Shown one piece after another: positions 1 to 9,478 of a stretch of 64,000 nt of DNA (position 1 is the stretch's first letter; each line of letters starts with the position of its first letter). The position numbers and the translations under genes were made by a program. Source of the stretch: Thiocystis violascens (lineage in GTDB: Bacteria > Pseudomonadota > Gammaproteobacteria > Chromatiales > Chromatiaceae); assembly GCA_020721065.1 (NCBI GenBank), contig DYNM01000003.1, forward strand, positions 62,001 through 126,000, in the 5' to 3' direction. The notes beneath the pieces were generated by a model. The model made no database searches. It was not told where the DNA came from and was given only the letters and a program-made list of their open reading frames with translations.

Positions 1-195
1 GTCGCTGATGGCGATGACATCAAAGTCGGAACGCCTTATCTCACCGGCGGCTGCGTCACCGCAACTGTGGAAAGTCACGGACGGGCGCAAAAAGTCAAGA
101 TCGTTAAATTCCGGCGGCGCAAACATTATTTGAAGCGTCAAGGGCATCGGCAGTGGTACACGGCGCTGAAAATTACTAGCATCAGCGCCGGTTGA
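1..195 (+). CDS. rplU: 50S ribosomal protein L21 (bL21), C-terminal part
   Basis: This is an open frame running in from the left edge and ending at TGA 193-195; the start lies outside the window. The 64 residues seen include the bL21 segment with VGTPYL followed by the basic [11 protein letters not shown] stretch that binds 23S rRNA, and the C-terminal GHRQWYT-like end. It is a structural protein of the large ribosomal subunit. The neighbour 12 bases downstream is rpmA, which is the normal rplU-rpmA operon order. Confidence 0.95.
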   Translation, partial: VADGDDIKVGTPYLTGGCVTATVESHGRAQKVKIVKFRRRKHYLKRQGHRQWYTALKITSISAG

Positions 196-207
196 GGGGG
201 ATTTTTA

Positions 208-465
208 ATGGCACATAAAAAAGCAGGCGGTAGTTCCCGCAACGGTCGTGATTCCGAGTCGAAACGGCTGGGCGTTAAAGTGTTTGGCGGTCAAACCGTC
301 ACCGCCGGCAGCATCATCATTCGGCAGCGCGGCACTAAAGTACACAACGGCGTCAACGTCGGCTGCGGTCGTGACCACACCTTATTTGCACTGCGCGACG
401 GCATCGTGAAGTTTCTGGTGCAAGGACCGCGAAACCGTAAATTCGTGACGGTCGAAAGCATCTAA
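208..465 (+). CDS. rpmA: 50S ribosomal protein L27 (bL27)
   Basis: This 85-residue protein begins [16 protein letters not shown], the diagnostic N-terminus of bL27, and continues with the conserved [11 protein letters not shown] and [11 protein letters not shown] segments. L27 reaches toward the peptidyl-transferase centre of the 50S subunit. A GAGGGGG ribosome-binding site sits just ahead of the ATG. It follows rplU by 12 bases and is separated from obgE by a strong hairpin terminator, so rplU-rpmA probably form their own transcript. Confidence 0.98.
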   Translation: MAHKKAGGSSRNGRDSESKRLGVKVFGGQTVTAGSIIIRQRGTKVHNGVNVGCGRDHTLFALRDGIVKFLVQGPRNRKFVTVESI

Positions 466-510
466 GTGTGTTTAAGCGCGGCGTTTTTAACGTCGTCTCA
501 CACACGCAAT

Positions 511-545
511 AAGCCTCGTCCTTTCGACGGGGCTTTTTCGTTTTA
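511..545 (+). terminator. Rho-independent terminator after rpmA
   Basis: A 10-bp stem (AAGCCTCGTC at 511-520 pairing with GACGGGGCTT at 526-535, one G-U pair) with a 5-base loop is followed by a broken T-run. It lies between rpmA and obgE and separates the ribosomal protein operon from the GTPase gene. Confidence 0.8.
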
Positions 546-546
546 G

Positions 547-1686
<1,140 letters not shown>

Positions 1687-1716
1687 ATCTTTGATTCAAC
1701 GCTGATTGTTTTCGTT

Positions 1717-2841
1717 ATGATGACTCGTGATCTGCTTTCTCACACCCGCCGCTGGGTGGTCAAAATCGGCAGTGCGCTCTTAACTCAAGACGGGCACGGG
1801 CTGGAAAAGTCGATGCTGGTGCCTTGGGTGGAGCAAATCGCCCAGCGCCGCCGCGCCGGTTGTGAAGTGGTGCTGGTGTCATCGGGCGCAGTGGCGGAAG
1901 GCATGGCGCGGATGGGTTGGCACCGTCGCCCGCAGGCGTTGCATGAGCTGCAAGCGGCGGCTGCGATTGGGCAAATGGGGCTGGTGCGGGCGTATGAAGA
2001 TTGTTTTCAAGCCTGCGGTCTCAACACCGCGCAGGTGTTGCTGACCCGCGATGATCTCGCCAACCGCGTCCGCTATCTCAACGCTCGCAGTACGCTGCGC
2101 ACCTTGCTGCGGTTGGGCGTGATTCCGGTCATCAATGAAAACGACACGGTGGCGACCGACGAGCTGCGGTTTGGCGATAACGACACGCTCGCGGCGCTGG
2201 TGGCGAATTTGATCGAAGCGGATTTGCTGATTTTGCTCACCGATCAAGATGGCTTGTTCGATCACGATCCGCGTTTTTATCCCGCAGCGCAGTTGATTCC
2301 AGAAACGGGCGTGGACGATCCGGTGCTCGACGTGGTCGCTGGCGGCAGCGTGACTGGCTTGGGCACTGGCGGCATGGTCACGAAAATTCGCGCCGCTCGC
2401 CTCGCAGCGCGGTCGGGTACGCCGACGGTGATTGCGCCCGGACGCGGGGAAGATGTGTTGATGCGGATTGGCGCGAGTGCGCCGGTTGGCACCTTGTTGA
2501 TTCCCACCGAAGAGCCGCAGGCAGCGCGGAAACAGTGGCTGGCGGGACATTTGCAGGTGCGCGGGCGCTTGATTCTCGATGCTGGCGCGGTGGCGGCACT
2601 GCGTGAGCACGGCACCAGTTTGTTGGCGGTGGGCGTCAAAACGGTGCAAGGACAATTCGAGCGCGGCGAGGTGGTGGCGTGTGTGGATGAGTTGGGGCGC
2701 GAGGTGGCACGCGGTTTGGTCAATTATGATGCGGCAGCCGCCGAGCGCATCAAAGGGCATTCGTCAACGCATTTTGAGGCGATTTTGGGCTATCTTGACG
2801 ATGACGAATTGATCCACCGCGATAATTTGGTGTTGTTGTAG
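1717..2841 (+). CDS. proB: Glutamate 5-kinase
   Basis: ProB phosphorylates L-glutamate to glutamyl 5-phosphate, the first step of proline synthesis. The amino acid kinase domain (about residues 10-265) shows VVKIGSALL, the [10 protein letters not shown] segment, [11 protein letters not shown] and the [12 protein letters not shown] motif. A C-terminal PUA domain (about 285-365) follows, as in E. coli ProB. The 374-residue length is typical. The start is a double ATG at 1717/1720. The obgE-proB order is common in gammaproteobacteria; the gap is 30 bases, so cotranscription is likely. Confidence 0.96.
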   Translation: MMTRDLLSHTRRWVVKIGSALLTQDGHGLEKSMLVPWVEQIAQRRRAGCEVVLVSSGAVAEGMARMGWHRRPQALHELQAAAAIGQMGLVRAYEDCFQACGLNTAQVLLTRDDLANRVRYLNARSTLRTLLRLGVIPVINENDTVATDELRFGDNDTLAALVANLIEADLLILLTDQDGLFDHDPRFYPAAQLIPETGVDDPVLDVVAGGSVTGLGTGGMVTKIRAARLAARSGTPTVIAPGRGEDVLMRIGASAPVGTLLIPTEEPQAARKQWLAGHLQVRGRLILDAGAVAALREHGTSLLAVGVKTVQGQFERGEVVACVDELGREVARGLVNYDAAAAERIKGHSSTHFEAILGYLDDDELIHRDNLVLL

Positions 2842-3015
2842 TGGCACAAGATGCGTCCTTTGCAACCAATCGCTACTGCGGGTGTCAATCGCACACCGGT
2901 TGGCAACGCGGCGGTGATTGACCGTTTTGCGAAAAACCTGTTATACGTCGCCGGTTTTTTTAACTATTCATCCACCAGCCGAATTTCTCGGCTCCTCACA
3001 GCTCGGACACAGCTT

Positions 3016-3666
3016 ATGACGAAAACTTGGCTTCTCAGCGTGTCGGTCGCGGCAATTTTTGCGGCTGGCGTGGCACAAGCAAATGAACCTGCGGTAGCAA
3101 CGGCAGCTCTCACTGGCGACATCAAGGCTGGTGAACAGAAAGCAAACACCGTGTGCATGGCGTGTCACGGTCCGCAAGGCAACAGTTTGATTCCGATTTG
3201 GCCGAAATTGGCGGGGCAACATCCCGACTATATCAAGAAGCAAATCATGGATTTCAAAGCGGGCAACCGTTACAACGTCCAGATGACGCCGATGGCAAAA
3301 CCCTTGACTGATCAAGAAGTTGCAGATGTAGCGGCGTATTTTTCGAGCCAGAAACAAAGCGGCGGCACGGCTGATCCCGAACTGGCCAAACTCGGTGAGA
3401 GCATTTATCGGGCAGGCAATCCGGTTTCAGGTGTACCGGCGTGCAGCGGTTGTCACGGTCCGGCTGGATTGGGGCAAGGGTTGTCAAAATTCCCGCGTTT
3501 GTCGGGACAACATGCTGATTATGTGAAACAAACGCTGGGCTATTTCCAAAAACAAGAACGCGCAAATGACCCCAACGGCATGATGCGCGGCGTGACGGCA
3601 CGGATGACGGCGGAAGAAATTGCCGCTGTCTCGCAATACATTCAAGGCTTGGCGGCAGCGCAATAA
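3016..3666 (+). CDS. Cytochrome c4, dihaem periplasmic electron carrier
   Basis: The protein has two class-I cytochrome c domains with haem-binding CMACH (residues 47-51) and CSGCH (143-147), each followed by the KLAGQH / RLSGQH segment typical of c4. MTPM near residue 90 and the MMRG region near 183 are candidate axial methionine segments. The ATG at 3016 is chosen although the frame is open further upstream, because it begins a clean signal peptide (about 22 residues ending AQA). The mature protein would be periplasmic and pass electrons to terminal oxidases or other acceptors. No strong Shine-Dalgarno sequence is visible. The size of 216 residues matches the family. Confidence 0.93.
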   Translation: MTKTWLLSVSVAAIFAAGVAQANEPAVATAALTGDIKAGEQKANTVCMACHGPQGNSLIPIWPKLAGQHPDYIKKQIMDFKAGNRYNVQMTPMAKPLTDQEVADVAAYFSSQKQSGGTADPELAKLGESIYRAGNPVSGVPACSGCHGPAGLGQGLSKFPRLSGQHADYVKQTLGYFQKQERANDPNGMMRGVTARMTAEEIAAVSQYIQGLAAAQ

Positions 3667-3725
3667 TCGGCACCGCCGCCGCCACCACCGCTCTGCCGGT
3701 GGTGGCGACCTCCCACCTCGCCATC

Positions 3726-4514
3726 ATGCGCCAGCTCAATCTCCTGAGTTACAACGTCCAAGCGGGCATCCATTCCCGTCAATACAGCGACTATTTCACC
3801 AACAGTTGGAAACACCTGCTGCCGCACCCGGAGCGGCTGGTCAATCTCACCCAGATCGCGCAACTGTTGCGCCAATTCGATCTCGTTGGGCTGCAAGAAG
3901 TTGACGCCGGCAGCCTGCGCAGCGCCTACATTGATCAAGTGCAATATCTCGCCCGTCATGGCGGCTTTCCGCACTGGTATCGTCAAATCAACCGCAATCT
4001 CGGCCCTTTCGCCCAACACAGCAACGGGCTGCTCAGTCGTTTAGCGCCGCGTCGCATCACCGAACATCGGCTGCCCGGCTTGCCCGGACGTGGCGTGGTG
4101 GTAGCGGAATTACCGCTGGCAGACGGCAGCAATTTAGCGATTGCAATCCTGCACTTAGCTCTTGGCGGACGGGCGCAGCGCCAGCAATTGGACTACCTCT
4201 TCCAGCTCACCGCCGCGCATCCGTATTTGGTGCTGATGGGCGATTTTAACTGCGGCTGTCATTCCAGCGGTTTACGCGCTCTGATACAAAAAACCGAGCT
4301 GCACGGCTTGGACTGTGCGCTCAAAACCTTCCCGAGCTGGCGTCCGCGTCACCCGCTTGATCACATCTTAATCACCGCGCCGCTGCGCGTGATCAGCGCC
4401 CGCGTCATCGACTACGCGCTGTCGGATCATCTGCCGCTGAGTATGACCATCGAACTACCCGCTGGGCTGCATTTTGCTGAAACCGCGCCAGTTGCAAGCG
4501 CATTTTCAGTGTGA
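3726..4514 (+). CDS. Endonuclease/exonuclease/phosphatase-family protein
   Basis: The 262-residue protein has the full set of EEP-fold motifs: SYNVQAG (Asn), LQEVDAG (catalytic Glu), GDFNCG (Asp-x-Asn) and the terminal SDHLPL (Asp-His). This family includes DNase-I-like nucleases and phosphodiesterases, and the substrate cannot be read from sequence. A GTG at 3699 is an alternative start; the ATG at 3726 gives the N-terminus closest to the first motif. No signal peptide is evident. Its last 9 bases overlap the end of the convergent SMR transporter gene. Confidence 0.85.
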   Translation: MRQLNLLSYNVQAGIHSRQYSDYFTNSWKHLLPHPERLVNLTQIAQLLRQFDLVGLQEVDAGSLRSAYIDQVQYLARHGGFPHWYRQINRNLGPFAQHSNGLLSRLAPRRITEHRLPGLPGRGVVVAELPLADGSNLAIAILHLALGGRAQRQQLDYLFQLTAAHPYLVLMGDFNCGCHSSGLRALIQKTELHGLDCALKTFPSWRPRHPLDHILITAPLRVISARVIDYALSDHLPLSMTIELPAGLHFAETAPVASAFSV

Positions 4515-4829
4515 ACCACCGAGGTTGATCCCGATCACACCCAAAATAATCAAGCCAATGCCGATGAGTTTGAACGTCGTTATCGCTTCCTGAAAATACA
4601 GAATGCCAATCAGCGCAATCAGCGCCGTACCCGCGCCCGACCACACCGCATAAGCAATGCCTACCTCAATTTTGCGCAGCGCCAGCGTCAACACTAAAAA
4701 CGACGCAACATAAAACAGCAGCATCAGCGCAATCGGCAGCGGCTTGGTCAAACCATCAGACAATTTCATAAATGTCGTGCCAATCACTTCCAGCGCGATA
4801 GCACCGCCGAGAAAAAACCAGTGTTGCAT
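4506..4829 (-). CDS. Small multidrug resistance (EmrE-type) transporter
   Basis: This is a 107-residue four-helix inner-membrane protein of the SMR family, which exports cationic drugs or metabolites such as guanidinium as a dimer driven by protons. The essential membrane glutamate is Glu14 in the GGAIALEVIGTTFMK segment, and the helix-3/4 signature AYAVWSGAGTALIAL matches EmrE closely. The ATG at 4829 is preferred over a TTG one codon upstream, because AGGA lies 7 bases before it. The gene follows the terminator of ftsYEX, so it should have its own promoter. Drug versus guanidinium specificity cannot be decided here. Confidence 0.9.
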   Translation of the reverse strand: MQHWFFLGGAIALEVIGTTFMKLSDGLTKPLPIALMLLFYVASFLVLTLALRKIEVGIAYAVWSGAGTALIALIGILYFQEAITTFKLIGIGLIILGVIGINLGGSH

Positions 4830-4845
4830 CAAAATGTCCTCACAT

Positions 4846-4871
4846 AAAAAAACGCCTCAAACTGTGAGGCG
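4846..4871 (-). terminator. Terminator of the ftsY-ftsE-ftsX operon
   Basis: On the minus strand, CGCCTCA pairs with TGAGGCG around a 5-base loop and is followed by seven T residues. It lies downstream of ftsX and just upstream of the SMR transporter gene, separating the two transcripts. Confidence 0.8.
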
Positions 4872-4879
4872 CGGAAAAA

Positions 4880-4960
4880 GTTGTCAGTTGTCAGTTGTTG
4901 GTTATCAGTGATCAGTTTGCGATAACAATGTTGTTTTTTTACTGACAACCGACAACTCAA
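4880..4960 (+). repeat. Dispersed GTTGTCA/TGACAAC hairpin element, copy 1
   Basis: The block begins with two GTTGTCA units, passes through a degenerate middle and a T7 run, and ends ACTGACAACCGACAACTC. The outer arms are complementary, so the block can fold into a long imperfect hairpin. It sits directly against the ftsX stop codon. Three related copies occur near 21168, 23774 and 58541. Confidence 0.75.
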
Positions 4961-4961
4961 T

Positions 4962-5927
4962 TTAATTGGGTTCGGTGCCGTGCAAATGCCGCTCCACCGC
5001 AATCCAACTGCCAATCAAACCGAGCGCAATGCTGCCACTCAACACAATCAACGTCTCGCTCACTCCCAATCCAGCCAGCGGAAACTCGCTGCGATATAAA
5101 CTCGCCAGCCGCGAAACCGAGCCTTGCAACAGAATCAGCGCCAGCGTCACCAACAGCCACGCCGTCAGTCCGCCCAATAAGCCGTACCACGCACCCGCGT
5201 ATAAAAACGGACGCCGAATAAATGCGGAAGTCGCGCCGACCAATTCCATAATTTCAATTTCAATGCGGCGATTGAGAATTTCTAACCGAATCGTATTGCC
5301 AACGATCAATAACACGCCCATTCCTAATAACCCACCGAGCAGCACCACGCCGGTTTGAATTAAATCGAGAATAGCTTGAAACCGTTGCAACCACACGGTG
5401 TCCATTCGTGCAAAATCCGCTTCTTGCAGTCGTAACAGCTTGTTTTGCAACGTTTCCAACTGCGCTGGCAGCGCAAAAGCCGCCTGCGGATAAATCGCCA
5501 ACACCACCGGCAGCGGATTGTTTTTTAATTGCTCCAGCGCCTCCTCAAAACCACCCAGCGCCCGAAATTCATTCAAAGCACTGTCGCGGCTGATGATGTC
5601 CACTCGCGCAATTTCTGGCCATTTGCGCAACTGATCCGCCAGCGGGGTTGCTGCCTCATCTGCGACATCGTGTCGCAAAAACAGCGAGATCGCCGCCGTT
5701 TGATCCCAATTACCCGCCATCGTGCGCAGATTGTCCGCCACCACATACAACGCCGCCGGAAATGCCAGCGAAATCCCAATCACCGCCACCGTCATGCCCG
5801 TCGGCACCGGCGTATCAAATAACCGTCCCAAAGTCGCCAGCGCGTTCTGCACATGTTGACCGAGCCAAATTTGGAACTGCTCGGCCAGTTTGGGCAGACG
5901 CCGCCGCCGTGAATGCGGTTTCAACAT
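4962..5927 (-). CDS. ftsX: Cell division protein FtsX
   Basis: FtsX is the membrane partner of FtsE. The FtsEX complex acts at the septum and controls peptidoglycan amidases through a periplasmic domain. The 321-residue protein has a basic cytoplasmic N-terminus, a first membrane helix near residues 44-66, a periplasmic domain (about 70-205) and three further helices. The conserved RLEILNRRIEIEIMELVGAT segment precedes the third helix. The start ATG is 3 bases after the ftsE stop codon, so the two are translationally linked. rpoH, which often follows ftsX, is absent here. Confidence 0.95.
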   Translation of the reverse strand: MLKPHSRRRRLPKLAEQFQIWLGQHVQNALATLGRLFDTPVPTGMTVAVIGISLAFPAALYVVADNLRTMAGNWDQTAAISLFLRHDVADEAATPLADQLRKWPEIARVDIISRDSALNEFRALGGFEEALEQLKNNPLPVVLAIYPQAAFALPAQLETLQNKLLRLQEADFARMDTVWLQRFQAILDLIQTGVVLLGGLLGMGVLLIVGNTIRLEILNRRIEIEIMELVGATSAFIRRPFLYAGAWYGLLGGLTAWLLVTLALILLQGSVSRLASLYRSEFPLAGLGVSETLIVLSGSIALGLIGSWIAVERHLHGTEPN

Positions 5928-5930
5928 CGT

Positions 5931-6599
5931 TTACCAGCCTCGCGTGTCATTGACCAATCGCCCTTCGCCAAGGCTAAAGGTGCGGTAGTGCATACTTTTG
6001 ACCAGCGCCAGATCGTGGGTCGCAATCAACAGCGTCACTCCAACGTATTGAAACCGCTCAAATAATTGGAAAATTTCTTTGGATAAATCGGGATCGAGAT
6101 TGCCGGTCGGTTCATCCGCCAACAATACCGGCGGGCGTCCGACCACTGCCCGCGCAATGCCCACCCGCTGCTGTTCACCACCAGACAGCGCCACCGGAAT
6201 TGCCCGCTCGCGTTTGAGCAGCCCGACTTGATCCAGCGCCGCTCGCACCCGCCGCCCGACTTCCTTGTGACCAAGCCCGGTGACGACCAGCGGCAGCGCC
6301 ACGTTGTCAAACACGCTGCGATCCGGCAGCAGGCGATGATCTTGAAAAATCATACCGACATCGCGGCGATGATACGGAATGCGATCTCGCGGCAGCGTCG
6401 CCAGATTGCGCCCGTTGACGACGATGTCGCCACGAGTCGGACGTTCCAACAGCCCAATCAAGCGCAGCAAAGTACTTTTGCCCGCGCCCGACGGCCCCGT
6501 CAAAAACGCCATTTCACCCACTTTCATCTCAAAACTGATGTTCGTGAGCGCCTCGCCGCGTTCGGGATAGCGTTTGAAAACGTGTTCAAATTGAATCAC
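5931..6599 (-). CDS. ftsE: Cell division ATP-binding protein FtsE
   Basis: This 222-residue ABC ATPase drives the FtsEX complex. It shows Walker [10 protein letters not shown], the signature [15 protein letters not shown] and Walker [13 protein letters not shown], and has the standard FtsE length. The start is GTG (6597-6599) with GGAG about 9 bases upstream, and no ATG fits the N-terminal [12 protein letters not shown]. It lies 12 bases downstream of ftsY in the classic ftsY-ftsE-ftsX operon. Confidence 0.97.
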   Translation of the reverse strand: MIQFEHVFKRYPERGEALTNISFEMKVGEMAFLTGPSGAGKSTLLRLIGLLERPTRGDIVVNGRNLATLPRDRIPYHRRDVGMIFQDHRLLPDRSVFDNVALPLVVTGLGHKEVGRRVRAALDQVGLLKRERAIPVALSGGEQQRVGIARAVVGRPPVLLADEPTGNLDPDLSKEIFQLFERFQYVGVTLLIATHDLALVKSMHYRTFSLGEGRLVNDTRGW

Positions 6600-6611
6600 G
6601 CGCTCGCGCTC

Positions 6612-7820
6612 CTAGCCCAGCAAAGCATCGACAAATTCATCGGCATCAAACGGACGCAGATCGTCAATGCTCTCACCAACGCCAATAAACCGAATCGGCA
6701 GCCGCAGCCGGTCAGCTATCGCAAACAAGATGCCGCCTTTTGCGGTGCCGTCGAGCTTGGTCAGCGTGATGCCGGTGACGCCAACTGCCCGATGAAACTG
6801 TTCGGCCTGCGCGAGCGCGTTTTGCCCGGTGCTCGCGTCCACCACCAACATCACCTCATGCGGCGCGTCAGGGTCGATCTTTTTCAACACCCGCACCACC
6901 TTGCTCAATTCGTCCATCAGATTGGTTTTGGTGTGCAGCCGCCCGGCGGTGTCAGCAATCAACACATCTGCGCCACGCGCAGTCGCGGCTTGCAGCGCGT
7001 CAAAAATCACCGACGCGGAATCAGCGCCGGTGTGCTGCGCGATCACCGGAATCTGATTGCGCTCGCCCCACACTTCCAACTGCTCCACTGCCGCAGCGCG
7101 AAACGTATCGCCGGCTGCCAAGATCACGCTATTTCCTTCCGCTTGCAGCCGTTTGGCGAGCTTGCCGATGGTGGTCGTTTTACCCGCGCCATTGACGCCA
7201 ACCATCACAATCACCTGCGGTTTACCGGCAGCGGGCTGGCGCACCGGGCCGGTGGCGGTCAACAACAGCGTGCGCAATTCCGTTTTGAGCGCCAGCAACA
7301 GCGCGGGCGGATCGGCCAACGTTTTGCGTTTCACCCGCTCAGTGAGATCGGCGATGATCCGCGCCGTCGCCTCCACGCCGACATCCGCCGTAATCAACAG
7401 CGTTTCCAACTCCTCCAACAGCTCGTCATCAATCCGCTTGCGTCCCAAAAACAGCGTACCGAGACCATCGCCGAGCTGGGTACGCGAGCGCGACAACCGC
7501 TCCCGCAGCCGCGTCAACACGCCGACTTTGGGTTCATCTTCCGGTTCTGGCTCCGGCGCAGGCGCGATCTCAGCGTCTATTTTGTTGGATTTGAACAACT
7601 TGCTGAATAGACCGGGCGCGGCATCACTTTCAGTGGTTGGCAGCGGAGCTGGCGCGACAACTGGTGGCGGCGCAACTGGCGCTGGCGCAGCGGGTGGCGC
7701 GTCAGCATCGGGAGTGGATTTGAATAACTTGCTAAACAGACCGAGGGCTTTGGGGGCGTCAGCGCCAACATCAGGAGGTGGCGGCGCGGGGGTTTTGTGT
7801 TTTTTACCGAAACCAAACAT
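6612..7820 (-). CDS. ftsY: Signal recognition particle receptor FtsY
   Basis: FtsY docks SRP-ribosome complexes at the membrane. The C-terminal NG domain (about residues 110-402) has the N-domain helices, GVNGAGKTTTIGKLA, DTAGR and TKLDGTAKGG. The N-terminal A region is proline- and acid-rich and carries two copies of the amphipathic GLFSKLFKS motif (about residues 27-35 and 70-78) separated by Pro/Ala repeats. These are probably membrane-targeting helices. It heads the ftsYEX operon. Length (402) is shorter than E. coli FtsY because the A region is short. Confidence 0.97.
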   Translation of the reverse strand: MFGFGKKHKTPAPPPPDVGADAPKALGLFSKLFKSTPDADAPPAAPAPVAPPPVVAPAPLPTTESDAAPGLFSKLFKSNKIDAEIAPAPEPEPEDEPKVGVLTRLRERLSRSRTQLGDGLGTLFLGRKRIDDELLEELETLLITADVGVEATARIIADLTERVKRKTLADPPALLLALKTELRTLLLTATGPVRQPAAGKPQVIVMVGVNGAGKTTTIGKLAKRLQAEGNSVILAAGDTFRAAAVEQLEVWGERNQIPVIAQHTGADSASVIFDALQAATARGADVLIADTAGRLHTKTNLMDELSKVVRVLKKIDPDAPHEVMLVVDASTGQNALAQAEQFHRAVGVTGITLTKLDGTAKGGILFAIADRLRLPIRFIGVGESIDDLRPFDADEFVDALLG

Positions 7821-8054
7821 AGATGCTTGTATTCACAAATTGAGGAATGACGAAGAGATTGATGCTACCAGATTAGCGTTTTTGGCGCTGCGCTTGCGAG
7901 CTTTTATTGAAAGTTACATTGAGTACATTGCAATACAGCAGTGTGCTTTTTTATTAAAAATGTTGCAAAATAAATAGCTTGATGTGACCAAAACTGAATA
8001 CAAAACCAACCTCAATAATGCAATCATTGTTCAGACAATACGCAAAACAGTTGA

Positions 8055-8678
8055 TTATGGAAAATGTTCGGCAGCAAGTGCTCTCATCGTTTTTTCATCG
8101 TTTTGTATTAACGTGCCTAGTGCCCATAAATCATAATATGGAGCACCTCGGCGGCGACTCACAACGGTAGTAAATCCATTTTCTCGCAACGTTCCAATCA
8201 GCACTTTAGCAGTGAAGCCGCAGCGATGCGCCATGTATAAATTACCACGCGCTAAAGATGGACGATAACCATATAAAATATCAAGCGGAGTAATTGCTCC
8301 AGAAGGCGCACTATACGCAGCTTCTGTGAGTTTATCTTCTGCAACCAAGGCACAAACCGATTGCAAATCAGGACAAGTAATGATGGCAAAACCATCTGGT
8401 TTTAATACGCGCCGAAACTCAGCTAAAGCAATTGGCACCTCATGTGGATAAAGATGTTCGATATTATGCGATGAATACACTGCTGCCACGCTTTTATCTG
8501 GAACTTCTGCCATATTTAACATTGTTCCCACAACATCAGGATTCACTGTTGAATCAATATCTAAACGCAATTCATGCCACGCATCGGTATTAAATCCGCG
8601 AGTAGTGCGGTCTTTATATTTCATACCGCAGCCAACATGCAAAAAAGTAGGTATTGTTAAACCAGTGTTCTGAACCAT
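8055..8678 (-). CDS. Class I SAM-dependent methyltransferase (Methyltransf_11-like)
   Basis: The 207-residue protein starts with FLHVGCGMKYKD, a glycine-rich SAM-binding loop. It continues with LRLDIDSTVNPDVVG (acidic loop), a YSSHNIEHLYPHEV segment and EFRRVLKPDGFAIITCPDL, which is the usual motif III strand of small-molecule methyltransferases. Proteins of this type often modify sugars or lipids near polysaccharide gene clusters, but nothing nearby identifies the acceptor. It stands alone, with 234 bases to ftsY and 95 bases to the next upstream gene. GC content is visibly lower than in ftsY, which suggests a separate history. Confidence 0.8.
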   Translation of the reverse strand: MVQNTGLTIPTFLHVGCGMKYKDRTTRGFNTDAWHELRLDIDSTVNPDVVGTMLNMAEVPDKSVAAVYSSHNIEHLYPHEVPIALAEFRRVLKPDGFAIITCPDLQSVCALVAEDKLTEAAYSAPSGAITPLDILYGYRPSLARGNLYMAHRCGFTAKVLIGTLRENGFTTVVSRRRGAPYYDLWALGTLIQNDEKTMRALAAEHFP

Positions 8679-8773
8679 ACCAAGCCTTAATGAAGTTGTT
8701 ATTTAGTATTCTGTAACCCAATAATAAATGATCGCGGCGACGTTTACACCGCCGCAGCAATCAATGAAACGGG

Positions 8774-9187
8774 TTAATTTTTATCAAGCGGACGAAATAC
8801 TGGCGCACCCTGCAATTCGTTGCTTGGTGCAGCAAACGGCTGGCGCGGTGCAGGTTTAGCCGTTTGCGCCCGTTGCTGCGCTTCCAATTCTTCAATACGC
8901 CGTTTTAATGCTTCAATTTCCGCTTTATCCGCAGCGGAAGTGGATGGAGCTACGGGCGCAAGCGGCGCAGTGCCGTAATACGGGGGCGGAGCAACATACG
9001 GCGGCGCATAGTTTGGCGGCGGCGGTGGTGGCACATCAGCGCGATCACGATTGCCATTCATCCACCGATTGGGATTCATCATATCGCCAAAATCAAGCGC
9101 ATCACTGCATGGCGCGATGCCGCTCAAGGTGAAAAACAGGGTGGCTGAAAATGCCAAGCGGCGATAATGAAGGTATTGATTGTGCAT
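8774..9187 (-). CDS. Exported Pro/Tyr-rich protein with a C-terminal coiled coil
   Basis: This hypothetical protein has 137 residues. An N-terminal hydrophobic segment (about residues 10-30) ends near a candidate cleavage site, so export is likely. A short DFGDMMNPNRWMNGNRD motif follows, then a run of prolines with repeated APPY/PPPYYG units (about 52-76). A charged helix (AEIEALKRRIEELEAQQ, about 87-104) should form a coiled coil. No enzymatic motif is visible. A cell-envelope structural or periplasmic scaffold role is possible but not shown. Confidence 0.65.
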   Translation of the reverse strand: MHNQYLHYRRLAFSATLFFTLSGIAPCSDALDFGDMMNPNRWMNGNRDRADVPPPPPPNYAPPYVAPPPYYGTAPLAPVAPSTSAADKAEIEALKRRIEELEAQQRAQTAKPAPRQPFAAPSNELQGAPVFRPLDKN

Positions 9188-9277
9188 TCAAAACTCCTCC
9201 AGAGTTGGTGTGGTTTTTATTGTGCTTGCGTGGTGACAAGCGGGGCTATTTTCACCGCAAATTAAGCATTATCGCAA

Positions 9278-9397
9278 GTGAATGAAGTAACGACTGCGTT
9301 CGGCATAGTTCCCCATCATTTAATCAGTGTAGCTGCTGAATATACAGCAACATTTAAAGCGAGCGGTGGCGTGTTTGGAATGATGGCGCAGTATTGA
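9278..9397 (+). other. Possible short ORF or gene remnant (39 codons)
   Basis: Within the gap between the exported protein and the RND pump, a plus-strand frame from GTG 9278 to TGA 9395-9397 reads as a protein-like sequence ending SGGVFGMMAQY. There is no convincing ribosome-binding site. It could be a remnant of a lost gene or chance. Apart from the hairpin at 9431, nothing else was recognised in this gap. Confidence 0.2.
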
Positions 9398-9430
9398 ATG
9401 ACACCGAGAGATTGCAGCGGCTATTGGTGC

Positions 9431-9466
9431 TCAATCTGCAACGTTAATCATCACGTTGCAGATTGA
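9431..9466 (-). terminator. Hairpin downstream of the metG-RND operon
   Basis: A perfect 14-bp inverted repeat (TCAATCTGCAACGT at 9431-9444, complement at 9453-9466) with an 8-base loop begins 13 bases after the RND gene stop. There is no T-run, so it may act as a 3' stabiliser or a weak terminator. Confidence 0.5.
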
Positions 9467-9478
9467 ACTGTAGAATAC

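Noticed and set aside
6228..7610. A 460-codon plus-strand frame across ftsE and ftsY
   Set aside because: It is antisense to two well-identified genes and gives a His/Arg/Gln-rich product without motifs.
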